Positions 21,722 to 29,690 of a stretch of 49,248 bases of DNA are shown here, in pieces. Made by a program: the position numbers and the translations under genes. A model generated the notes under the pieces. The model was given only the letters and a program-made list of their open reading frames with translations, made no database searches and was not told where the DNA came from. Each line of letters begins with the position of its first letter. The stretch's first letter is position 1. Source of the stretch: a virus; IMG/VR virus record IMGVR_UViG_3300030329_000459, positions 1-49,248 of that record; one strand, written 5' to 3'.

Positions 21722-23460
21722 AATTAGTATTCGATATAGAAACTGATGGACTAGACGCATCTAAGATTTGGTGTATTGTAGCTAAAGACTTGGAGACAAA
21801 TAAGGTGCACACATTTAATCCTGATCAAATTAAAGAAGGGTTAGATTTGTTGGCTAAAGCAGAACTGTTAGTTGGACATAACATTCTTGGATTTGATATT
21901 CCAATAATAGAAAAACTTACAGGATTATCTTTTAAAGATAAAAAAGTAATTGATACACTAGTATTGTCACGTTTAGCTAAACCAGAAAGAGGAGGTCATG
22001 GTTTAAAAGCTTGGGGATTTAATTTAGGATTTAATAAAGGATCTATGGAGGAACATGGATTCACTCAATACTCAGAAGAAATGATGGAGTATTGTATTAA
22101 TGATGTTGAATTAAATTCAAAAGTATTTAATACAGTTATAAAAGAACTTGATGGATTTGATCCTAAATCTATAGGTCTTGAACATGGTGTAGCTGTTATA
22201 CTCAAAGAACAAGAGAAACATGGTTTTCTTTTTGATGAGAAAAGAGGTACAGTATTGTTGGCTGAGTTGAATGAACGTAAACGTGAGATAGAAGAAACAG
22301 TTCAAAAAGTTTTTAAACCTAAGTTAGTTAAATTAAAAACAGTACAACCCAAATGGAAAAAGAATGGCTGTTTATCTAAGCAAGGTTTAACTGATGAAGA
22401 GTTTCTTAAAATAATAAGTAAACCAAAACATGCACAGCTATTGCCATTTGATAGATGCAAACTACAAGAGTTTAATTTAGGATCACGTAAACAAATAGGT
22501 GAGTATCTAAAAGACTTTGGATGGAAACCTAAGAAGTTCACTCCAACAGGTCAGCCGATTGTAGATGAATCAACATTAAATAAAGTAAAAGATATACCAG
22601 AAGCTCAGTTAATTTCTAAGTTTTTAACGCTTCAGAAAAGAATAGCTCAAGTAGATTCTTGGTTCAAGCATTTAGCAGATGATCAGAGAGTACATGGTTT
22701 TGTAATACCTAATGGTGCAATTACAGGAAGGATGAGCCATGCTAAACCAAACTTAGCACAGATACCAGCATCATACAGTCCTTATGGAAAAGATTGCAGA
22801 TCTTGTTGGATAGTTCCTAATGGATATAAACTTGTAGGTATTGATGCATCTGGGTTAGAATTAAGAATGTTAGCACACTACATGAATGACGAGGGGTTTA
22901 AGAATGAAATACTCAATGGAGATATCCACACAGCAAATCAAAAACTTGCAGGTCTTGAATCAAGAGATCAGGCAAAGACTTTCATCTATGCCCTCATCTA
23001 TGGTGGAAGTGACCTCAGACTTGGACAAGTGGTTGGAGGAAATAGAAACGATGGTAAAAGATTACGAAGATCTTTTCTTAATAATCTCCCATCATTTGCA
23101 ACTCTTAAAGATAGAGTTGAAAGAGCAACGGCAAAGGGATACCTTAAAGGATTAGATGGACGCAAGGTATTTATAAGATCAGAACATGCAGCATTAAATA
23201 CTTTATTACAAAGTGCAGGTGCTATAGTAATGAAGCAAGCTCTTGTGAATCTAAATAATAAAATAAAAGAAAGTAATCTTGATGCACACTTTGTAGCAAA
23301 TGTTCATGATGAGTGGCAAATAGAAGCAGCAGGTCATGAAGCTTTCAAAGTGGGTGAACATGGAGTAGAATCTATAAAACAAGTAGAACATGATTTTAAT
23401 TTACGATGTCCTTTGGACGGTGAATATAAAATAGGAAACAACTGGTCGGAAACTCACTAA
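21718..23460 (+). CDS. DNA polymerase, family A with 3'-5' exonuclease
   Basis: This 580-residue T7-like replicative polymerase is shorter than T7 gp5 (704). Exonuclease motifs: FDIETDG (D6, E8), LVGHNILGFD (D60) and YCINDVEL (D129). Polymerase motif A is VGIDASGLELR (D376). Motif B (O helix) is RDQAKTFIYALIYGG (R416, K420, Y424). Motif C is VHDEW (D531). Tyr424 is at the position equivalent to T7 Tyr526. An insertion rich in Lys and Pro (~200-280) occupies the thumb region, shorter than the T7 thioredoxin-binding part. I see no DnaJ-like Cys repeat. It starts in an ATGA overlap with the 39-residue peptide. Confidence 0.96.
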   Translation: MKLVFDIETDGLDASKIWCIVAKDLETNKVHTFNPDQIKEGLDLLAKAELLVGHNILGFDIPIIEKLTGLSFKDKKVIDTLVLSRLAKPERGGHGLKAWGFNLGFNKGSMEEHGFTQYSEEMMEYCINDVELNSKVFNTVIKELDGFDPKSIGLEHGVAVILKEQEKHGFLFDEKRGTVLLAELNERKREIEETVQKVFKPKLVKLKTVQPKWKKNGCLSKQGLTDEEFLKIISKPKHAQLLPFDRCKLQEFNLGSRKQIGEYLKDFGWKPKKFTPTGQPIVDESTLNKVKDIPEAQLISKFLTLQKRIAQVDSWFKHLADDQRVHGFVIPNGAITGRMSHAKPNLAQIPASYSPYGKDCRSCWIVPNGYKLVGIDASGLELRMLAHYMNDEGFKNEILNGDIHTANQKLAGLESRDQAKTFIYALIYGGSDLRLGQVVGGNRNDGKRLRRSFLNNLPSFATLKDRVERATAKGYLKGLDGRKVFIRSEHAALNTLLQSAGAIVMKQALVNLNNKIKESNLDAHFVANVHDEWQIEAAGHEAFKVGEHGVESIKQVEHDFNLRCPLDGEYKIGNNWSETH

Positions 23461-23470
23461 GGAGATATTT

Positions 23471-23767
23471 ATGAAAGTAGAACATGGTTCATCAAGGCTC
23501 GGAGATATTGCAGAACATTATGCCATTACATATTTGTGGGATAAAGGTTATAATGTATTCAAGAACTCAGGATGCACAGGCCCTGTAGATTTAATAGCTA
23601 TAGATAAAAAAGGTAAACCACTTTATATAGATGTTAAAACTGTAAGAAAAGAAAGAACCCATTGGAGCGGAAGTAAACGTACTGATGAACAAAAGAAAAT
23701 GAAAGTTCAATTATTACAATTTAATCCTGCTGATAGAAGTCTACATTTTGTAAAACATATTAAATGA
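23471..23767 (+). CDS. PD-(D/E)XK nuclease, resolvase-like
   Basis: This 98-residue protein has the core of the restriction-endonuclease fold: RLGDIAEHYAITYL (E15), CTGPVDLIAID (D40) and LYIDVKT (D54, K56). The pattern is close to archaeal Hjc-type and other small phage nucleases. It may resolve branched DNA or trim ends. AAGGAGATAT lies upstream. It is coupled by ATGA to the next nuclease gene. The C-terminus (MKVQLLQFNPADRSLHFVKH) completes the sheet. It is the first of three PD-(D/E)XK nucleases within 2 kb. Confidence 0.8.
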   Translation: MKVEHGSSRLGDIAEHYAITYLWDKGYNVFKNSGCTGPVDLIAIDKKGKPLYIDVKTVRKERTHWSGSKRTDEQKKMKVQLLQFNPADRSLHFVKHIK

Positions 23768-24612
23768 AAAAATTAGAAAACTTAGTATCCGATATTTATT
23801 CTGTGTTATCTCCTTTAACAGAGGGAGAGGCTTTAGATATATCTGATAAAGACATTGATGACTTTGGAGAAGCTATTAAAGATGTAGTTCGTCATTGGGC
23901 TACTCCAAAGGCAAGAGATAGTAATACATTAAGAATGTCTAATATTGGAAAACCTAGTAGGCAGTTATGGTATGATCTTAAATACAAAAGAGAAGAAAGT
24001 TCTTTTGAAGATTCACATCTGCCTATTAAGTTTCTGTATGGACATTTACTTGAAGAAGTTTTATTATTTCTTGTTAAAATGTCTGGACATAAAGTTGAAG
24101 ATGAACAGAAAGAAGTAGAGGTTAAAGGTGTCAAAGGACATATTGATTGTAAGATTGATGGAGAAGTAATAGATATTAAAACTGCATCAGGTTTTGCATT
24201 TAATAAGTTTAGGAATGGTACTTTAAGAGAGGATGATCCTTTTGGATATATGGCTCAGTTAGCTGGCTATGAAGAAGCAGAAGGTACTACTAATGGTGGA
24301 TTCTTAGTAATTAATAAAGAATCTGGAGAGCTTACACTTTATCAACCAGAAGAGTTAGATAAACCATACGCTCCTAAAATTATCGAAGATATAAAAGAAT
24401 CTTTAAATAACAATGAACCACCAGAGGTTTGCTATGAGCCTATTCCAGAAGGAAAGTCTGGTAACATGAAGCTTCCAAAGAATTGTGTATACTGCAATCA
24501 TAAGTTTAAATGTTATCCAGATCTTAGAGTGTTTAAATATTCTAAAGGATTAGTTTACTTTACAGAAATTGTAAATGAACCTAAAGTTGAAGAGGTATTA
24601 AATGTATCCTAA
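23764..24612 (+). CDS. RecB/Cas4-like PD-(D/E)XK exonuclease
   Basis: This 282-residue protein probably plays the role of the T7 gp6-type exonuclease in recombination and host DNA breakdown. Motifs: LYGHLLEE (E97), GHIDCKIDG (D128), VIDIKTAS (D137, K139) and YMAQLAGYE (Q165-Y169), the classic QxxxY of RecB-family nucleases. Near the end, NCVYCNHKFKCYP (C242, C245, C251) resembles the Cys cluster of Cas4/AddB iron-sulfur nucleases. The matching first Cys, normally just before the RxLWY-like segment, is replaced here (SRQLWYDLKY), so the metal site may be absent or altered. ATGA overlaps the previous gene. Replication-cluster location supports the role. Confidence 0.85.
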   Translation: MKKLENLVSDIYSVLSPLTEGEALDISDKDIDDFGEAIKDVVRHWATPKARDSNTLRMSNIGKPSRQLWYDLKYKREESSFEDSHLPIKFLYGHLLEEVLLFLVKMSGHKVEDEQKEVEVKGVKGHIDCKIDGEVIDIKTASGFAFNKFRNGTLREDDPFGYMAQLAGYEEAEGTTNGGFLVINKESGELTLYQPEELDKPYAPKIIEDIKESLNNNEPPEVCYEPIPEGKSGNMKLPKNCVYCNHKFKCYPDLRVFKYSKGLVYFTEIVNEPKVEEVLNVS

Positions 24613-24865
24613 AAGTAAAAAACAAAAACTAAATCACAAAGTTTACACGTTGCTGATGGAGTGGTTGGCTTCTTTGTTGCCAGAGAATTCTAATTTAACA
24701 GAGGAACAAGTAATTGATATGTTACCCAAAGAAAAATATTTTAGTTCTATGGGTCAAAGATATCTTAATGCATACACACATAAATGGGTGAGGCAAAGAC
24801 TTAAAAAACAAATGAGGATTAAACCATTAGATGAAATAACTATGTCTGATTTAGAAAATGCGTAG
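24602..24865 (+). CDS. Protein of 87 residues, unknown
   Basis: Basic helical protein overlapping the end of the exonuclease gene and the start of the endonuclease gene. Segments SKKQKLNHKVYTLLMEWLAS and YTHKWVRQRLKKQMRIKPL. Possibly a nucleic-acid-binding partner of the two nucleases. This is inference from place and charge. Confidence 0.65.
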   Translation: MYPKSKKQKLNHKVYTLLMEWLASLLPENSNLTEEQVIDMLPKEKYFSSMGQRYLNAYTHKWVRQRLKKQMRIKPLDEITMSDLENA

Positions 24866-25283
24866 AGTACCACGTAAGAAAAGACCTGTTGAAAAAGGAG
24901 TTCCAAAAGGTTATGATTCTAAATGGGAGTCAGAACTACACAATACAGTATTGAAAGGATGGAAACTACATACATCTAAAATAAACTATGTAGTTGAACA
25001 TTCTTATACACCAGACTTCGTTAAGATAATAGATAGTAAAATTATCTTCATAGAAGCTAAAGGAAGATTTTGGGATCATGCAGAATATAGCAAATATGTT
25101 TGGATTAAAAAATCTTTACCTAAACATTCAGAACTTATATTTTTATTTGCGTCACCTGATGCTGCAATGCCCGGAGCAAAGAAGCGTAAGGATGGTACAA
25201 AGTTTTCTCATGCTGAATGGGCTGAGAAAAATAAGTTTAGATGGTTTTCAGAAAAATCATTTAAAGAAACATTTACAAACTAA
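24858..25283 (+). CDS. Endonuclease I-like Holliday junction resolvase
   Basis: This 141-residue protein matches the T7 gp3 layout, with a basic N-terminus. The core is YDSKWESELHNTVL (E24), VVEHSYTPDFVK (D53) and IIFIEAKGRFWDHAE (E66, K68). This gives the E...PD...(E)xK active site of the PD-(D/E)XK fold. A second half has AEWAEKNKFRWF. T7 endonuclease I resolves branched DNA before packaging and helps degrade the host chromosome. The C-terminal extension after position ~95 (PGAKKRKDGTKFSH) is longer than the core needs and may contact DNA. It overlaps the preceding gene by 8 nt. Confidence 0.85.
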   Translation: MRRVPRKKRPVEKGVPKGYDSKWESELHNTVLKGWKLHTSKINYVVEHSYTPDFVKIIDSKIIFIEAKGRFWDHAEYSKYVWIKKSLPKHSELIFLFASPDAAMPGAKKRKDGTKFSHAEWAEKNKFRWFSEKSFKETFTN

Positions 25284-25293
25284 AGGAAAACAA

Positions 25294-25716
25294 ATGGCTA
25301 AAGTTAGTATAGATGATGTGTCACCACAAGAATGGGATGCTTACAATCGTAGAAGAATTGAAGGTTTAAAAGATCCTTCACTTAAAAATCCTAAAGGTAT
25401 GACTGATCAAGATGTAGAAAATTTACCTTACAATCATGAAACAGAACATATAAGAAATGTTTCTAAACAATTAAATGATAATGTTAATAGTCCTAGTCAT
25501 TATAATTCTGGAGCAGTTGAATGTATTGAGGCTATAGAAGCAATGCTATCTCCTGAAGAATTTATTGGCTATTTACGTGGCAATAGTTTAAAGTATAGGT
25601 GGAGGTTTCGATATAAAGGTAAACCTATAGAGGATCTTAATAAAGCAAACTGGTATGAAGAAAGACTTTTAAAATTTATGGAGGGTAACAAGAATGTCTT
25701 GGGATCGAAAGGCTGA
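25294..25716 (+). CDS. DUF3310 family protein
   Basis: This 140-residue protein ends with the DUF3310 (SaV-like) domain: NSPSHYNSGAVECIEAIEAM, then EFIGYLRGNSLKYRWRFRYKG and DLNKANWYEERLLKF. This family is common in phage nucleotide-metabolism and replication clusters; its biochemical role is not settled. The N-terminal ~65 residues are polar and helical (VSPQEWDAYNRRRIEGLKD). AAAGGAAAAC lies upstream of the ATG. A longer in-frame frame reaching back into the endonuclease gene is an artefact, because the ribosome site fits here. It overlaps the next basic peptide. Confidence 0.78.
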   Translation: MAKVSIDDVSPQEWDAYNRRRIEGLKDPSLKNPKGMTDQDVENLPYNHETEHIRNVSKQLNDNVNSPSHYNSGAVECIEAIEAMLSPEEFIGYLRGNSLKYRWRFRYKGKPIEDLNKANWYEERLLKFMEGNKNVLGSKG

Positions 25717-25825
25717 ACGTAAAGAAAAGTTCGACAAAAAACAAAACTCAAAATCTAAGTCAAAAAATAAAAGACACAAAAGAGAGAAAACAAAATACAA
25801 AGAAGGATTTATGCATCATGACTAA
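25694..25825 (+). CDS. Lys-rich peptide of 43 residues, unknown
   Basis: MSWDRKAERKEKFDKKQ followed by a Lys/Ser/Arg-rich stretch and KEGFMHHD. Overlaps the DUF3310 gene before it and the NrdA start after it. GAGGGTAACAAGA precedes the ATG, so translation is credible. Highly basic; may bind nucleic acid. No family recognised. Confidence 0.6.
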   Translation: MSWDRKAERKEKFDKKQNSKSKSKNKRHKREKTKYKEGFMHHD

Positions 25826-27698
25826 AGAAGGAATTACTAATTATTTAGGAATAACTATTGATTATGATAGAGATAAAACTCTAGATAATTTTAGTTTAAA
25901 CACATTAAAAGATCGTTACCTATGGAAGGAAGAAACACATGCACAAGAAGCTTTTGCAAGGGCTAGTATATTTGGGGCTACTTATAAAGGAACTACTGAT
26001 TTCGATATGGCCCAAAGACTTTATGAATATAGTAGCAGGTATTGGTTTATGTTCAGCACTCCTATACTTTCTAACGGAGGAACCACTCGTGGCTTACCTA
26101 TCAGTTGCTTCCTCAATTTCGTACCTGATTCAAGACGTGGTTTGTCTGATCATTATGATGAAAACATATGGTTATCAAGTTCGGGTGGAGGTATCGGAGG
26201 TTATTGGGGAGAGGTTCGTAGTAATGGTGTCGCTACTAGTAACCATAGCCGTTCTACTGGATCTATCCCATTCATGCATGTAGTAGATTCTCAAATGTTA
26301 GCTTTCAATCAGGGAGTTACCAGAAGAGGATCATATGCAGCATACATGGATATCAATCATCCAGAGATTGAAGAGTTTATTAATATGCGTAAACCTACAG
26401 GTGGAGATTTAAATCGTAAATGTTTAAATCTTCATAATGCTGTGTCAATAACAGATTCATTTCTTACTGCGGTTAAAGAAGATAATGATTGGAGATTAAT
26501 AGATCCTAATACTAAAGAAGCTGTTAAAACTATGTCAGCCAGAGAACTGTGGTGGCAGTTAATTAATGCTCGATCAGAAACAGGAGAACCTTATATTGTT
26601 AATCTTGATAGGTGTAATGAAGCTTTACCTCAAGAACAAAAGAATTTAGGTTTAGAAGTTAAACAAAGTAATTTATGTTCTGAAATTACATTACCAACAT
26701 CAGAAGATAGAACAGCAGTATGTTGTTTAAGTTCTGTTAATTTAGAATACTTTGATGAATGGAAAGATGATCCTAATTTTATAGGAGATCTTATTACCAT
26801 GTTAGATAATGTATTAGAACATTTTATAGAAAATGCTATAGATACTCACAAGCTAGGATCTTATAGCGTAGGTTATGAGAGGTTTAAAAACTATGGAAAA
26901 GAAGATAAAGAAGGGCTTATCAAAGCCGCTTATTCAGCATATAGAGAACGCGCAGTTGGTCTTGGGTCGATGGGCTTTTGCTCTTACTTACAACGCAGGG
27001 GAATTTGCTTTGAGAGTATGTACGCCACAAGTTTCAATCATAGAGCATTCTCCCACATCAAAGAAAGAGCTAGTGCAGCTAGTAATAGCTTGGCTGAAGA
27101 ACGTGGGGAAGCTCCTGATATGGTTGGGAGTGGTAGGAGGAACAGTCATCTCCTTGCTATTGCTCCTAACGCTAGTAGTAGTATTATATGTGGTGGAACG
27201 AGTCCTAGTATTGAGCCTTTTAGAGCTAACACGTATACCCACAAGACTCTCACAGGTAGTTACAAAGTTAAAAACAAATACCTTGAAGCTGTTCTAAAAA
27301 AGAAAGGATTAAACAATGAAGAAACGTGGAAGGATATTGCAGCTCATGAAGGCTCTGTTCAACATCTTGATGAACTATCTGAAGAAGAAAAGGAGATATT
27401 TAAAACAGCACCAGAGCTAAATCAAATATGGATCATAGAACATGCTCACCAAAGACAGCAATACATATGCCAAAGCCAAAGTGTTAATTTATTTTTTATA
27501 CCTCCAAAAGCTACAGCAGATCAAGAGGAGCATGACGAGTATTTAAATTATATTAATACAGTGCATTGGGTAGGAGCTAATAAACTTAAATCATTATACT
27601 ATCTTAGATCAGATGCAGCACGATCTGCTGAGAATGTTAATATAAAAATACCACGGATAAACCTAGAAGATGTAGAGTGTTTAAGTTGTGAAGGTTAG
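25818..27698 (+). CDS. nrdA: Ribonucleotide reductase class I alpha subunit
   Basis: This 626-residue enzyme reduces ribonucleoside diphosphates to deoxy forms for phage DNA synthesis. The catalytic set is complete: substrate-site Cys97 (PISCFLNF); the N-x-C-x-E signature QSNLCSEITL (N285, C287, E289); the partner Cys in VCCLSSVNLE (302/303); and the C-terminal redox pair ECLSCEG (C621, C624). The C-terminal Tyr region (LKSLYYLRSD) is present. The protein starts near the catalytic domain and has no N-terminal ATP-cone, so dATP feedback through that site is absent. It works with NrdB encoded about 0.8 kb downstream. Length is short but complete for phage NrdA. Confidence 0.95.
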   Translation: MTKEGITNYLGITIDYDRDKTLDNFSLNTLKDRYLWKEETHAQEAFARASIFGATYKGTTDFDMAQRLYEYSSRYWFMFSTPILSNGGTTRGLPISCFLNFVPDSRRGLSDHYDENIWLSSSGGGIGGYWGEVRSNGVATSNHSRSTGSIPFMHVVDSQMLAFNQGVTRRGSYAAYMDINHPEIEEFINMRKPTGGDLNRKCLNLHNAVSITDSFLTAVKEDNDWRLIDPNTKEAVKTMSARELWWQLINARSETGEPYIVNLDRCNEALPQEQKNLGLEVKQSNLCSEITLPTSEDRTAVCCLSSVNLEYFDEWKDDPNFIGDLITMLDNVLEHFIENAIDTHKLGSYSVGYERFKNYGKEDKEGLIKAAYSAYRERAVGLGSMGFCSYLQRRGICFESMYATSFNHRAFSHIKERASAASNSLAEERGEAPDMVGSGRRNSHLLAIAPNASSSIICGGTSPSIEPFRANTYTHKTLTGSYKVKNKYLEAVLKKKGLNNEETWKDIAAHEGSVQHLDELSEEEKEIFKTAPELNQIWIIEHAHQRQQYICQSQSVNLFFIPPKATADQEEHDEYLNYINTVHWVGANKLKSLYYLRSDAARSAENVNIKIPRINLEDVECLSCEG

Positions 27699-27861
27699 CT
27701 TAATATTAATGATATTATTTATAACTTCTTGTTCTACTTATAAAGGGCCTTCAAGATGGGATTACATGTCACCTGAAAATGTTCAATGTGTTCCAAAAAA
27801 ACAAATAGAAGTATGTGAACAGATAGGAACTAGGATGTTATGTGAGTGTTATTTAGTATGA
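27688..27861 (+). CDS. Small Cys-rich lipoprotein (GTG start)
   Basis: 57 residues, starting inside the last codons of nrdA. KVSLILMILFITSC is a good lipoprotein signal, with lipobox ITSC and acylated Cys15. The mature 43 residues have four further cysteines (VQCVPKKQIEVCEQ, MLCECYLV) that could form disulfides in the periplasm. An ATG eight codons in would shorten the signal, so GTG is preferred. ATGA overlap with the next membrane protein suggests a paired function, possibly a spanin-like outer-membrane partner or a superinfection-exclusion lipoprotein. Confidence 0.7.
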   Translation: MKVSLILMILFITSCSTYKGPSRWDYMSPENVQCVPKKQIEVCEQIGTRMLCECYLV

Positions 27862-28052
27862 AGGATAAAGTATTTGAATCTAAATTAAAAGATATGTTGG
27901 AGTATTATGAAATGGCTGAAGATGAACGAAGACTTGAATTAAGAATCTATAAAGTTAGATGGGTGTGGTATCATACAATACTAGCAATAGGTTTAGGTTT
28001 TGTTGTTTATCTTCTTTGGGAAATAAATAATAAATTAGGAGGTTTGATATGA
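27858..28052 (+). CDS. Small membrane protein paired with the lipoprotein
   Basis: 64 residues. The first ~38 are charged and coiled (KLKDMLEYYEMAEDERRLELRI). Residues ~41-58 form one membrane helix (YHTILAIGLGFVVYLLWEI), and the tail is short. Start overlaps the lipoprotein stop (ATGA). The longer in-frame start at 27846 lacks a ribosome site. This topology is the reverse of a classical inner-membrane spanin, so the role is open. Confidence 0.65.
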   Translation: MKDKVFESKLKDMLEYYEMAEDERRLELRIYKVRWVWYHTILAIGLGFVVYLLWEINNKLGGLI

Positions 28053-28174
28053 GCTTTGAAGATGCTCAATATTATATAAGTGAAACAAAAGAATTTGTTT
28101 CCTATGAAGAGTTTATAAAAACTAAAGAAACTTGGTGGGAAATAAAATCCTCTATGGTAGAGGAAGGTGAGTAG
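28049..28174 (+). CDS. Acidic peptide of 41 residues, unknown
   Basis: Begins MSFEDAQYYISETKEFVSYE. AGGAGG lies 7 nt before the ATG and the start overlaps the previous stop. Contains TWWEIKSSMVEEGE. Its end overlaps a GTG-started ORF. No function recognised. Confidence 0.55.
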   Translation: MSFEDAQYYISETKEFVSYEEFIKTKETWWEIKSSMVEEGE

Positions 28175-28319
28175 TAATTTCCACAGTTTTTGCGTTAGAA
28201 TGTGGTTAGATCATTGTGATGAAAACAATACAGTTTTATCAGAACGTATGTCTTTCCCTATCTACTGTGAAAAATATAATGATTGGTTACATGAAAAATA
28301 TGAGGAGACTTTAGAATGA
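28167..28319 (+). CDS. Peptide of 50 residues with GTG start, unknown
   Basis: GTG at 28167 follows GAGGAAG by 2-4 nt and overlaps the previous stop. Three cysteines (HSFCVRMWLDHC, FPIYCEKYNDW). Ends in ATGA overlap with the next gene. Coupled on both sides, so probably translated. No family. Confidence 0.5.
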   Translation: MSSNFHSFCVRMWLDHCDENNTVLSERMSFPIYCEKYNDWLHEKYEETLE

Positions 28320-28510
28320 ATCCATACTTAAAAGCTTTAGAATTAAAGTACGAAGCAGAGATTGAAGTAATACAACTTAATCTTAAAAATTACTTAGATA
28401 ATTCAGTAGCTGTTGCAGAACATCCAAATATAGTTCAAGATATAGATGATCTTGTTGCAGCATTAGCTACAGAACAAGAAAAACTAAACACAATACAAGG
28501 AATGTTTTAA
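28316..28510 (+). CDS. Helical protein of 64 residues before nrdB, unknown
   Basis: Coiled-coil character throughout (YLKALELKYEAEIEVIQLNL, LVAALATEQEKLNTI). GAGGAG upstream. Its stop overlaps the nrdB start (TAATG), so it may couple nrdB translation. Unknown function. Confidence 0.6.
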   Translation: MNPYLKALELKYEAEIEVIQLNLKNYLDNSVAVAEHPNIVQDIDDLVAALATEQEKLNTIQGMF

Positions 28511-29481
28511 TGAGTTTGACAGGAACAAGAGATTATTATAAGCCGTTTGATCATCCGTGGATGTTTGATTATTATGTGCAGCAGAATCAAATGCATTGGT
28601 TCCCTGAAGATGTACCCTTACACACAGATGTAAAAGATTGGCAGGAATTAAATGAATCAGAAAAGAATTTATTAACACAGATATTTAGATTGTTTACTCA
28701 ATCAGATGTGGATGTTAGTACAGGCTATGTAGATAGGTACATGCGTATCTTTAAAAAGCCTGAAGCACGTATGATGATGGGAGCATTTAACAACATGGAG
28801 TCCATACATCAACATGCTTATAGTTTATTATTAGATACAGTAGGTATGCCTGAAATAGAATACAAAGCTTTTTCAGAATACTCAGTTATGCTAGACAAGC
28901 ATGAGTACATTAATAATATTAAAGTATCTCCTAAAGATAAAAAGTCTATTGCAAAAGCATTAGCTGTATACTCAGGATTCACAGAAGGACTACAGTTGTT
29001 CAGTAGTTTTATTATACTATTAAACTTTCCTAGATTTGGACGCATGAAAGGTATGGGTCAAATTATTACCTATAGTATACGAGATGAATCTCTTCATGTA
29101 GAAGCTATGACAAAACTATTTAGAGATTATATACAGGAAAACATAGAACTGTGGACTGATGATTTAAAGAAAGAAATATATCAAGCTTGTAGAGACATGG
29201 TAGATTTAGAAGATAGATTTTTAAATCTTGTGTTTGAGATGGGAAACATTGAAGGTCTTACACAAGCAGAAATGCAAAAGTACATACGATACATAGCAGA
29301 TAGAAGATTATTACAACTAGGATTAAAACCTAACTATAATGTAAAAGATAATCCTCTTACATGGCTAGATGATGTACTAGGAGTAGAGCATCAGAACTTT
29401 TTTGAAGGTAGATCTACAGCTTATATGAAAGCAGGTCTTAGAGGTGATGTAAATAAAACAGAATTTCTGGATGTAGCATGA
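28510..29481 (+). CDS. nrdB: Ribonucleotide reductase class I beta subunit
   Basis: This 323-residue protein generates the radical for NrdA. The diiron ligands are all visible: an Asp near 66 (FTQSDVDVS), E97 and H100 (NMESIHQHAY), E159 (YSGFTEGLQLF), and E193 and H196 (IRDESLHVEAM). Tyr104, in the E-x2-H-x3-Y spacing, is the expected radical tyrosine, so this is a standard tyrosyl-radical subunit and not a Phe variant. The C-terminal tail (FFEGRSTAYMKAGLRGD, then EFLDVA) would dock to NrdA. Coupled by TAATG to the previous gene and by ATGA to the next. Length is slightly short but complete. Confidence 0.95.
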   Translation: MSLTGTRDYYKPFDHPWMFDYYVQQNQMHWFPEDVPLHTDVKDWQELNESEKNLLTQIFRLFTQSDVDVSTGYVDRYMRIFKKPEARMMMGAFNNMESIHQHAYSLLLDTVGMPEIEYKAFSEYSVMLDKHEYINNIKVSPKDKKSIAKALAVYSGFTEGLQLFSSFIILLNFPRFGRMKGMGQIITYSIRDESLHVEAMTKLFRDYIQENIELWTDDLKKEIYQACRDMVDLEDRFLNLVFEMGNIEGLTQAEMQKYIRYIADRRLLQLGLKPNYNVKDNPLTWLDDVLGVEHQNFFEGRSTAYMKAGLRGDVNKTEFLDVA

Positions 29482-29690
29482 AGGAAGGGAATATATTATC
29501 ATTTAAGATAATGATAGATTCTAAAGGTACGCTGGTTACTGAACTTAGCCAGCTACCCGAAGAAGCGGTATCTAAAATATTTGCAGAAGATGATGATAAA
29601 ATTCTTATAAGAAAAGTAATACGTGAAGGTCTTCTAAAACTAGAAAACCTTCACGGTTATTTAGAAAAAGAATTACAGGCTCTACGTTAA
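29478..29690 (+). CDS. Protein of 70 residues, last gene of the plus block, unknown
   Basis: Coupled to nrdB by ATGA. Strand then helix pattern: ILSFKIMIDSKGTLVTELSQL, then KILIRKVIREGLLKLENLHG. Its TAA shares bases with the stop of the opposing minus gene. No recognised domain. Confidence 0.65.
   Translation: MKEGNILSFKIMIDSKGTLVTELSQLPEEAVSKIFAEDDDKILIRKVIREGLLKLENLHGYLEKELQALR

Noticed and set aside
22886-23155. 89-codon helical-looking frame inside the DNA polymerase gene
   Set aside because: It lies over polymerase motifs A and B, has no Shine-Dalgarno sequence, and its Lys/Glu/Gln look comes from A-rich codons in the shifted frame.
26875-27297. 140-codon open frame inside nrdA with two membrane-like segments
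   Set aside because: No ribosome site and no coupling to a neighbour. The region encodes the conserved NrdA core, and hydrophobic stretches are what the shifted frame of its Ala/Ser/Val-rich part gives. Conservation in relatives would be needed to reopen it.
28515-28541. TTGACA near the start of nrdB as a promoter
   Set aside because: The best -10 (TATAAG) is only 15 nt away, weak, and inside a tightly coupled coding region.
13298-29690. A phage RNA polymerase, integrase, repressor or tRNA gene
   Set aside because: No large unassigned plus-strand ORF remains for a polymerase, no integrase or repressor motifs were seen, and no cloverleaf with a T-arm consensus was found in the gaps.
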